DNA from: Arcuatula senhousia
Taxonomy: Eukaryota > Mollusca > Bivalvia > Mytilida > Mytilidae
Direction: 5' to 3'
Assembly (NCBI GenBank): GCA_963971305.1
Contig: OZ020303.1
Location: 46,612,106-46,676,105 of the forward strand
Length of the DNA stretch: 64,000 nt
The notes under the pieces are model-generated. The model saw only the letters and a program-made list of their open reading frames with translations, had not been told where the DNA came from and made no database searches. Numbering within the stretch: the stretch's first letter is position 1; the number at the start of each line of letters is the position of its first letter. This document shows, piece after piece, positions 10,959 through 22,900 of the stretch. A program made the position numbers and the translations under genes.

Positions 10959-13900
10959 GTAAAACATTATTTCAACATGATGACAGTATTTACATATCTC
11001 TTCAATAACTTTTGTTGATACTTGGGTAAATTTAAGGAACATAATTCTTTTACTTCAAAGATTTACAAACACCAACACAACCATTAATCATTTTAATTAT
11101 GCAGGAACTTAAGGTTCATCTGTACCTTTCTTTAAAACATGGGGTTATTTTTAATCTTTTTTCAGTATATGCACAGCCAAAACTGCACATAAAATTGAAA
11201 TATAAAGTGTAGCTGGACCTAGATATTAAAAATTCTTACCTTTTCTCTATGAATTCATCCTGAAAAAATCCTTTATTTAAGAGATCTCTTTTTTCTCCGC
11301 TTTTAAAAACACCCGGTTTAAGGCTAATATCACTTTCACCCCTTTTTTGGCCTCATATTTCATGCAATTTTCAATAAGGGATTTAACTAAAAGTGTTCAC
11401 CTCGTTTCATGTAAGAGGCACAATAGGGATAATTTGTCTTTTTTCAATTCAAAATCTGAACATGAAAAAAAGAGATCTTTATTTTTAAGGAACTTAAAAT
11501 GAAAAATTGATAGAAATTGAATCGGAAATTACTATATCTAGGTCCAGCTATGCTTTATTTTATTATTTTTTTTGTAGTTTTTGTTCTGCATATACTAAAA
11601 AATAGGTAGAAAATTTCGCTAATTTTAACGAAAGGTACAGATGAATCTTAAGGTTCTTCTAAATGTAAAATGGCTGCCATGTATTGTCAATACAAAACTT
11701 TCAAAAAATACACAGCCTAGATGAAATAAGTATTTTGCTAGAATTATATTGAAATGAATGTTTTACAATCTTATCTAAAGCAAGCTAGAAATAATAACAT
11801 ATAAAATATTAAATATTTGTAAGGGTGTGCTCGAATAGTAGGATAGTAATCAGACGCACCTTACATGTTTATGTAAATAGAATTTATTAAAGACACATTG
11901 TGGGATTTTAAATTCTAGCTTGCTCTGGGTATTGGTAAGTTAAATCTTATTAGACAGGTTTTGAACAAAATACATCATGTGCTCAATCTGTGTATTTTTT
12001 GAAAGTTTTGTATTGACAATGCATGGCAGCCATTTTTCATTTAGAAGAACCTTAAGTTTATAAATCAGACATATCAGTCAGGAAAATCCACGAACTCGAC
12101 AACGTTTTTTAATTCAACAACATTGTTGAATTCAACAACTCAATATTCCCAATCAATTTGTTTACATTTGCATTGTATTAGTATTCATATTAAATCCTGC
12201 ATAGATAGTTTTTGGTTCAATAGAAAAGTTGTGCAATAACAGCTAGATGAAATGTCATGCTACAAACTTAAATACTTTGAATAATGCCATTTTTACTGAG
12301 TTTGACAAAAATTGAAAAAAAATCATCAAAGTTGTCGAATTCAACAACTTCTCTAACATTGAGGGTAATGGAGAAGTTTTTTATAATTCCTGATCCTGAT
12401 CCTTCGGTCTGACGACACAACTGGTCACCAGGTACTGGTTTCTCAATGAAAAATTTCCTCTATACGTTGCTCAGTATGCTAAGGTTGCGCAGTGTAGGGT
12501 CATGATCAGGAGTTTGTTGCAGAATGGCAGATGTCATCGAATCTGTGTGTGTTCTTGATGAAGTCTGCAACGAGTGAAGTTACTGTTTGGTAGTGTTTAT
12601 CTTCCTTGGTGAGGAAAGATGATACTGTTAGTTCTTTTTGAGAGTTTGTCAGTTCCATAATTTTGTTTTGGAGTTGAATCCTCTCTTCTTCATATCTACT
12701 GCAGAAAAGGAGGAAATGCTCGGTTGTTTCAACACTTCCACACTCACAGTAAGGCGATGGTGCTATCCCAATCTTGTTTCTGTAATCATTCAGGTGGCTG
12801 TACCCAGTCCTCAGCTCTGTGATGATTCTACCCATCATCGGGTTTGGGAGGTCCAAAGCACAATAGTGGTTAACAGATGGCACCAGGGCATGCAGGTGTC
12901 TGCCTGATTGTGTAATATCCCATCTATTTTGCCATTTTATGTATGTGCTTTGTTTAGCTGCCTGGATGATATCCAACTTTGTGATGATGTTGTAGTTGTC
13001 ATCCATTTGCTTTGCTTCCTCCACTGCTTCTTTTGCCAGTTTATCTGCCATTTCATTCCCAGCAATGTTTGCATGACCTGGGACCCACAGTATTTCCGTC
13101 TCTGTTCCTGTTCTTTGTAAGGTGGCAAGGTTCTCTTTGATATCTCTTATGAGGTCAGTGTAGTTGGTAGATGCCCATCCTAGAGTGAGGATCCCTACTG
13201 CTGTTTGACTGTCTGACAATATTTGTACATGTAACCCTGAGTACTGGCCTGTGAGATGTGCTATGCAGTACTCTAGGGTTGTAACTATTGCGGCCAATTC
13301 ACCTAACAGTATAGAGCCTCTATGTGCCACTGGTCTTTTTAAAGGGATAACAGGATTATTTCCCGGAAATATTGCCGCACCAGCTCCACATGGTCCAATA
13401 TTGCCAAGACAAGATCCATAAGTAAATCAGTGTTCTCCCCAGAAAATTTTGATAGCACTGTGGTAACGCGTGGCGAGAATTTCGAACATGGGATTTTCCG
13501 CGGCGTTATGAAATTTAATGGATTTTCAAATAGCAATGTGATAAGGTATAAGTTATTTATTTGTATCTGTTTGTTTTCATAAATGTATAATAAAAACTAT
13601 TCTGTAGCTATTTTACTATAAAAACTTCAAATCCCTTGATTTTCTAACTGTGAGTATTAGAACCTTTGACTATCCTTATCTCCAAATTAAGATTACACTC
13701 TGATTTGATTCTAATAAGCAATCAAATGCTCATTATTTTATTAAATTGAGAGCATAGTTACATTTGCAGAACTGGCAGCACATTAGATCAATACTTCATG
13801 TACTTAATAATTGATCAGATGTTTGAAGAAGTGTAGTTTTTAAATCAAATATCCAAAAAAGATTATTCTTTTTAAAAGAAAAAGAAAACTGGCTATTGAT

Positions 13901-16900
13901 AAACTTAAATAATAATTTATAATTGCAAGTATAACATATTTTGGTATAAATATGAGTTATTAGCTTAAAAAATGCAAATAAATGATTTTTAGGGGAAATA
14001 ACTCTGTACCTATATGGTCATGAATAAATATTTCTAAAAAATCGATTTTTTTTTGTGGCTTTCAATCTTCAAATCTAGTCTTAAAACAAGAATATATTAC
14101 AAAATTCAAACAGTTCTAATCATAAATGATAGTTAATTGTAACATTTAAATTATTACACAAGATTTTGCAATGGGATTAGAGATTAACTCATGATTGATT
14201 GCCGACGGCAAAATCCTTTGAAGTCTCGATGTTCTTCACCTATTACTGGCCTGGCTTGGTGGCTAATTATGACAAGTTTATGGCTTCCTTTGTGAATTAT
14301 CCGAGTTAATCCCTTAAATAAACAGTTTAACAATCAAGGCAAGTGAAGAAGTGATGAAAACCAAATGAGATTTTAAAAATGTTGGACAAAAAAGTAAAAT
14401 TGAAGAAAACGATAGCACCGCGGCAATACCTGATAGCACCGCGGTAACATTAATAGCACCGCGGCCCAAAATCATAGCACCGCGGGCCCACGGTGCTATA
14501 ATGGCCTGGGGAGAACACTGAGTAAATGAGATGATGGTATTTTCATTTACTGCTGTAAGGTCTTTTATCACTTCTAGGCACTGTGCTTGTTGTTCTGCAG
14601 ACTTACTAATTGGTCTAATATTTTACAACCACTGACAAAGTTTTCAGAAAAAGTATCCAAATGAAGAATCTATCCAAACAACTAGTTTATCTTTGATATT
14701 TTTATGCCTTTTTTTTAAAAACTGTCAAAGTTGTCAAATTCGACAACCTTAAGCTGTTGAATTCGACAACTGATGAATTCAACAATGTTGTTGAATTCGT
14801 GGATTTCCCGTATTGATATTTGAAAAGCCATAGAGAGAGGTTATTAGACAGTGACATTATATTAAAACTTTCTACAACAAAAAAGGTTAAGACAAAATTA
14901 TGAACAATTTTGGACATTCTCTTATCGTGCTTGAATCTCACCTATGGGGCTACGGTACTACAAAAAAGTATTCAAGGTTCTCAGTATTCTTGCTGATTCA
15001 ACATACATTAGTTTGTAGAAAACATCTTAAACAGTCTCTAACACCATTAAAACTCTCAGATTAATATGAGGCAGGTTAAATCTTAAACAATTACTTTGTT
15101 TTTGTTTTGTTTTTTTTACGAAAATAAAAACTAGCTTTTCTTATGGGTTACCAGTGCGTTTAATGAAATCTAAAATTTTCAAAGACAAAGTATTAAAAAG
15201 ATGCCAAAAGTTTGGGAAAACAAGCATGCTATACCAGACATTGAAGGAAAATTCAGCTAATACATGTAGTAATATAAGTAGAACTACAATATTGACCTGT
15301 TGACATTTCTATCATTTCAGCTCCCTTTGGGAGCTTACTAATCAACACCAGTCTATTGTTTGATCCTCTGAATAGCATCATCTTTTAATTTGCTCTCTGT
15401 GGTATCTGTCTACAGACATCATCAGATTTTGTCAAATCTATTGTTTGTCCTTTGTCATGTTTGTGTTGATCACTGATGGATATAATTAAGTGACATGCCA
15501 GCCTCGTGCTGAATCCGCTCTTTAAATGTACATATAACAGCGGATCTTGTAACACCATATCTCCTATACTTGCTAATGTCCATTTATTCCTCAGTGCATC
15601 CTCTCGAACTTGTATGACATTAACTTTAGCATTGTTTAGATATCATAGTGATGGTTCCTACTGTATTTTGTGGGTATTCCCTAAGGACATTCAATTGATT
15701 GACTTATGATTTCACATTATCGGACATGCTGTCTTCAACTCCCAATTTCCACCCCTCGGGTCTAGACTATCCCTACTGTGTTCTTATATTAGGGAGCAAC
15801 CATTTGATTTTTTTGGGGTGGTTGGATGTAATAGTATTTCCCGCCATTTTTCTGCACATGTGCAGACCTTTTAGAAAACTTCTGAAAATCCAAATGGAGC
15901 AGAATTTTTTTTTTCAGGGATCATATTTTGAGTCTTATGCAATTTGGAACATTAGTGAGCTTCACTATGCTTTATGGTTGCTCACTTACCCCTACATATT
16001 TGTGCTATTCCTATGTCCTTTTCCAACTCTTATGACCCCTGTTTATGTTCATCCCAGCTTGATGGCTGTTGGAGCTAGAAACCTAACCAGGGATTCAAAT
16101 TAGCACGGGTCCGAGGTACGGGACCCTAATTTTTTATGCAGGACCTTCAAAATTTCATTGACAAAGGTCATGGACCTGTCAGTATTCACAATAACTCTCA
16201 TTGAGGACCTTTCAATTTTTTCTTGAGGACCTTTCATTCTGAACTCCCAAAAGTCCTGGACCTTTTGCTCTCAAATGTTAATTTGAACCCCTGCCTAACA
16301 CTTCAGATTAGGTTTTTGTTAAAACTTCTTCTTGTAGAAAGAGTATTAAACCTTGGCTTTTGTTAAGCTTAAGCATAAAGAGGTGTTGGCAACTTTTTTG
16401 TCTTATTTGACATCACTCATTAAAAGCAACACAACAGGTGTGGTGCACAACAAGCATTAATTTTTTACCCTTCTGAAGCCACTTGGTTCACTCTTGTTAC
16501 AACACCTACAACTTGAGTTTGAGATGCAGGTTTCTGTTGGGTTGTTTTGTGGGCTTTGTTGTCTGTTTCTCCATATGCTATTATCAGCAGGTTTTGTATT
16601 TGTCTCTCGTATTTCCAACATTTGTTTGATCCATTGATACATGTACATTATCCTCACAATGCCAGGGCTCCTGTGTCCATATCTGTTGGTGTCCCTTTAA
16701 CTTGCTTCCTTAAAAACTTTAGTTTTCCCTATTGTTTTAGAATTATTATGAAAATAGAAAATAATGAGATGTGGAATAAGTGTACATGACACAGCCCACA
16801 ATTGAGCTGCAATTCAGAAAAACCACAATGGACAATCACAGCCTTCAACGAGGCCAGTAGACGCTGCTCGCAGTTCTGCAATTGGCCTATGGTCATTTTA

Positions 16901-19900
16901 TTTATAAAATGCATATAATTCAAGTTTGCAATTCTGTTGTTAATTAGGCTACATTCAGTCAAAGATCCCACTTAAACAAGTAAACAGAATTTTACTTCTT
17001 TAAGGTTCATGGTTACACTTCGAATAAAATGGTTGATATTTGACCTATTTTTCTAGTCTATGTACAACTTAAACGACATAAAGAAACACAAAATAAAGTG
17101 TAGCAGCGTCTAGATATAAAACTCGTCGATCATTTTCCCTTCCAGTTTACAAGATTACTTTTGTTGTTTTCTCTATTCATTTTCTTTCCGTTCAAATTGT
17201 ACCATAAATAAAGCACGAATTACCCCTAAATAACCTTCCATAAAACCGATTGTGAGTAGATTTAATAACACCAATAATGAAATTACCTTGCATGTGGAGG
17301 CCAAATGACAGGGCATTGATGATATTTGGCTATATTTGGGTGATTTGAAAAACGCAAAGAAAATGCCCCGGCAAAACGGATCAAGTGTACACGTACAAAA
17401 TACTAAAAGTTTATGCAAAAAATATTTATCTAGACGCTGCCACGCCTTATTAAGCAATTGAATGTGTTGTTTTAGCTCCACATAGACTGAAAAAAGACGT
17501 AAAATATCGGTCATTTTTTCCGAAGTGTAAAGATGAACCTTAAGTAAACAAATATTTACTTGTTTGAGTACTTAAGTAAACAAATATTTACTTGTTTGAG
17601 TACTTAAGTAAACAAATATTTACTTGTTTGAGTAAAGTATTTTTCTATCAGCAAAAATTTACCTATACAAGTAAATTTGAAAAACTTTGAGCTCATTTTA
17701 CTTGTTACACAATATTTTTACAATCAAAGTGATAATTTTCTTGAAATGTTTACATCATCTGCTCTATGGTCCATTAAAAAATTCTGATGGGCATGGCTGT
17801 CTTCATGGTGCGCATGGCCTTTGAAAATTGCCCCCTTGGGACAATAAATGTTGATTATTTCTCAATTACCTGAAGATAACAGATAATCTAAGTCTGGTAA
17901 AGGTTGCTGATACTACATGTACTATTAGCCATATAAATAATCATGAATGAAAGTAAAATTCATGGCTAGATAAAGATAATTAAGAAAAGATTGATTTTCT
18001 ATCATTTTACCTCTTAAAAGTTTACCTATAGAAGTTAAAATCTGTTTACTTATACAAGTCGGATCTCTGACTGACATTTGTACTTAATTTATTTTTAATA
18101 CTAGTTTATGTAATGTTATACATGTTGTAGGTGGTCTTTACTTGTACAGATATTTACAAGTTAAAGTGAAAGAAATACAAGACAGAGAAGCATCAGAGTG
18201 CTTAGCCCATGCAAGGTACATACATGTTATCTAGTATAGAAGAAAATGAAATGTGGATTAAGTGTACCTGACACAACCTACATATATATATATCAACCAC
18301 AATTTAAAATTCAATAATTTACATTTACATTCAATTCTGTTTTTAATCCTTTTTCATAAGGATCATGGTTTTTTATTTATTTAATATCAAATGTTTATTA
18401 CCTGCATCATCAAAAGCAAAACAGGTCTAGGAGCTGTGTCACAGATATATCCACTCCATCTGTTAGTACATTGTAACGCATGTATTGTGTTACAAATGTA
18501 TTTGAAACTCAAAACCCTTTACACTGGATGTATTTAAAGCTTTTTCCAGTGATTATAACTACAGATACATTGGAGTTGTGCATCTCTTTTTTTTTAAATG
18601 ATTTGTTTATTTTCAAACATATGTGCTGTGTACTTGTATTTGATAACATTTTAAGCCTTTTTTGTAGAAAGTAGCATCATTTTGACAGTTTTAATCAAAT
18701 GTGTTCAATGTGTAGAAGTATTTGTAAGCTTTTGATTTTTTTTTTGTAGAAAGCAGCATCACTTTGACAGTAATCAAAGAACTTGTAACATGTCAGGTAT
18801 GGTAATATTGAAAAAAGGGAAAGAGACTGGCACAGAACCACCACCCCTCCCCCATCAATTATTTACATATGTGAGAAAAATGTACATGTATTTAAAAAAT
18901 TAACATACTAGAACAATGATACATGTACATGTATGTAAATCATATGTACATTGCATAATTGTGCATTTAATAAATACTTGTACAATGTTGTAACATTCTG
19001 AATAATGTGCTATTAATTAACTCGATAAAGCCACATTCAGACCTGTTTTGGGTCCTACGCAGGATCATTTATGTCCCATGGACACATTCCATATATATAT
19101 ATTCATATAACTCTAGGTCTTGTTATAATTGAACAGAATTACAATTTGTATAAATATCTGATCTAAAATTGTTCAACAACAAAATGTAAACAAAGGGGGA
19201 CATTAATTTACTAGTCTTGCTTATCATTTTGGAAATGCCACAGGGATTTCTCTAAAACCATTTATCAGTAGATTTTTTTTTTCAAAATTATAATCTGTGT
19301 AAACTTGTACCGGTAGATTTTTTTTTTCTACTTTTTCAGTTATGTCTATGCTGACAACTTTAAGAGATGTTTTATTAAAAAGATTCAACACTGAACTTAT
19401 AACAGAAGAGTTGAAAAATAAGTAAGTACAACTACAGAGCTGGTGTAAAAGATTGGTTTAGATAAATGACACTAATTTTCTCCACTGTTTTACTAGAAAA
19501 TATAAGAGAAACCTAATTTTTTTGATTGTTCATTGAAGAGATAATTATTGAATAACTCACATAGTTTTTATGTCATGCAACTCTGTTGAAGGAAAGTATG
19601 ATTTTTGGTGTGAATTTGTTAAGATGCTGTCCATGTAGAAATCAGGCAAAAGTCTACAGAAGCTGGTACATGAAGAATTTTATCCCAGCAAATTTATTGT
19701 TTTAATATATTGTTTGACTCATATTAAAACAAAAATCACCAGGATTCGTTTGAAAGCAACATGGACGACTTGTGATTCAGCTTTAAAGTTCCTGAACAAA
19801 GCAACCAAATTTGGCAAATATGCAAGAGTTATCTCCCTTTTTCTGCAAATTTTCAATGCATTCTATATAAATTATATCTAAGTTATCACTTCAATAAACC

Positions 19901-22900
19901 CAAAATCTGCATTTGTTTTGGGAAATGGATGTTAACCTGATGTGAAATCAATGAAAATTTTTGAAAAACAAAATTTGTCATGTGCCACCTATTGCCTGGG
20001 TTTTGCTTGGACAGCATCTTAACTTATTCTGAGCACATTGGTTAACCTTTATATATCATTTCATTTGATTTACAGAATTTTTTAAGCAGAACTTTGTAAA
20101 ACTTTGTACACAAATAGATAATGATATAAATTAATAAACTAATCAAATATAAAACAAAATGTATATACATTGTACACATGTTCCTGTTTATGTTGGAAAG
20201 TCTTTTAAAGTACCGATAATTGTATTAAAAAAAGGGAAGATCTAACAAAAATAAATTTAGCAGGTCAACTAAATTGTTTTTGCTTGTTTTGTTTTAGACT
20301 CATATATTGTATAACATGTATGTAATGTTATTGTCTCTATGATTGTTCAACTTGGATTAATCTATTTTTAGCCCTGAAAAGAAAATGCAACTTTGGGAAG
20401 AATTGAAAATAATGAGTGAGTAAAAAAGTTAAATATATATACCGTTACTCAGAAAAGATATTCTTTTGAGAACAAAAGATTTTGTCAGGGTTGGGGTAAT
20501 TGCAATTGATTGCAATCAATTACTTTTTCTAAAGAAATTGAAAGTAATTGCAATTGGGTCAATTATCAATTACATGTATTTGAAAGTATTTAAATACATT
20601 TCAAAGTAATTGGTTGTAATTGCAATTACTTTTCAATTACTTTGCTAAAACAAAGTTTTTGTATTTTTTTTTAATGTAAGTATGAGAATAAGATATCATT
20701 ATTTATTTGACCCTACACTAAAAACCCCAATTTATTTCATTAAGTATTAAAATTTGAAGATTAATTTACATCTTTAGAATTTAAGGTAATAATTTTAAAC
20801 ATAAAATATAAAATTCAATTTACAAAATTAAATTGAGAAAAAATGAGAGAGGAAAATTTGCTTAATTTTGTCAAATAGCCAGGAAAAATGTTTTTACAAC
20901 CATTTTAACCCCTGTCCACAAATTAAATGACACTTATATGGCTTCAATTCATTGTTGACTATAAATTGTAAAACAAACAGTTGAATAATTAGGAGTTATA
21001 CTAATTGCAAGAGATTAAGAATGATTTATAAAATGGATAACAATAAAATAGTTGAAACATTGATGATGATTAAAACAAATGCATAGTGATAGTGCATGTT
21101 TTCGAGGTCTGACTTTGTAATAGTTAATTTCTTTGTTACATTGTTTTGTATATGCTACAACAAGCACAAAAATATTGAACAAGTTCAGAAAAAAATATGT
21201 CATAACAGGTATTAGTTGACTTTCCTCAATTGATTGAAAAAAAAACATTTCATTCCTAAATGAATGCAGAAAAAAATGCTGCAGCCATTGGTGAAAATTA
21301 GTGTTTGAAATTAACTGCACTCATTCATTATGAATGCTATTTTCTTGGACAATTAATAGACATTCCTATTTCATGACAGAAAATTTGTCATACTTGTACT
21401 TGATAACTTTTGAGCATGTACCATGTGTACAGTAAGTTGTAACTCTTACAGTTTCTTTCCTCTTTCTTCAACAATTTGTTGCTCTAATGTACATAAATTT
21501 ATGTTGATAAAAAATGTAATTGCAATTAAATCAATTACTTTTATAAAGTATTTGTAATCAATCAAATACTTTTCAAAAATCCCTGTAATTGCAATTGCAA
21601 TGTAATTGATGTAAAGTACATTGTAATTGAATGTATTTTTAAATACTTTTGAAAGTAATTGACCCCATCCCTGGATTTTGTTTATCATTTTTCAAATGAT
21701 GACAAAAACTTTGATCAACTACAATGAAATATGTGAGGAATGAATGGAAGGACAAACTAATTTCACAATTTATTTTCAGTCAACAATGAGGATGTACTTG
21801 TATGTCATATGCCCTTATCTGTTCATAGTATACTTTTGTTTGTTATGGTTAACCTTACAAAAATGTTGCTGTTTTAAGACTGATAAATTCATACCCAAAA
21901 GACATTGGAAATAAATAAATATTATTATTTAATAGATAGAAATATAAAAGTTTCTGAGTGAACAGAAATCATTTTATATACCGGTACTCAATTAAATAAC
22001 TAAAAACCAGAGAAATTTCCTTACTTTTATTTGCCCATATCTAGATCTTCCATCTTCCATGATGCCAAAAATTATTGTGCTGGCATTTAAATAGTCCAAC
22101 ATAATGTTTTCACAGTTCAGTTATAATTGAAGCAATAGTTTTATCTATTTTTATGCCCCATTTATGAAAGAAGGAGGGCATATACATGTAGTGTTGAGAT
22201 ACATTCATTCGTCCGAAATAAATGTTGTTAGATAGGGTATTGTGTTTTTTTGACATATTGTTGTTATGTCATATTTTACATAGTATCAAAATCAAAGATA
22301 TTTTTTTTTTAGTGCATTGTACTTTTCAGGTTTTGCTAGGAGTATTTTTATAGTATACAGTTGCAGTATAATGGCATTGTTATTGAAATCTTTCTTTAGT
22401 GCATTGTACTTTTCAGGTTTTGCTAGGAGTATTTGTATAGTATACAGTTGCAGTATAATGGCATTGTTATTGAAATCTATCTTTAGTACATGAACTTTTC
22501 AGGTTTTGCCAGGAGTATTTGTATAGTATACAGTTGCAGTATAATGGCATTGTTATTGAGAGTCCAGCTGAATGTAATTGGTGGTTATATGTTTTTGGAC
22601 AGTCTTCATCAACAGAATGGCAAAGTATGACATGTATTCCAATAATTTTCTACCCTACCCTTATACATACTGTAAACAAACTTTTTTCACTTGCGATTTA
22701 TATTCGCGGATTTTGTGAGGAACGAATTCGTGAAAACAAATTATTATTAATAATAGAATTAACTTATTTTTACAGTAATTTAATTGTTTTTAAGACAAAT
22801 CTGGAAAATAAGTAGCTACGAAATAGCTCTATAACACTAAAATGCAAAATATTTTAGTTGGGAAAATAAATTGGTTTACAGTATAACAAACTTATTATTT

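Larger units (their letters stand above)
12069..14818. mobile_element. Inverted-repeat element with GTTGAATTCAACA motifs
   Basis: The outer arms GGAAAATCCACGAA (12081-12094) and TTCGTGGATTTCCC (14796-14809) are inverted. Each is followed inward by palindromic ACAACATTGTTGAATTCAAC-type sequence, and related motifs recur near 12340 and 14735-14770. The 2.75-kb interior carries a retrotransposon RNase H fragment, itself split by a MITE. The arms may define a DNA transposon that received the retroelement; no transposase is visible. The exact outer limits are uncertain by several bases. Confidence 0.55.

Noticed and set aside
15506..16103. Two overlapping open frames in PEX3 intron 1
   Set aside because: There are no recognisable domains, biased composition does not look coding, and the second runs into a MITE.
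21780..21846. Candidate PEX3 exon after TATTTTCAG, frame INNEDVLVCHMPLS
   Set aside because: The translation does not match PEX3, and the exon at 22503 gives the conserved sequence in the correct phase directly after exon 5.
22519..22815. 98-codon open frame overlapping PEX3 exon 6
   Set aside because: It is an out-of-frame shadow of the exon and the following MITE.
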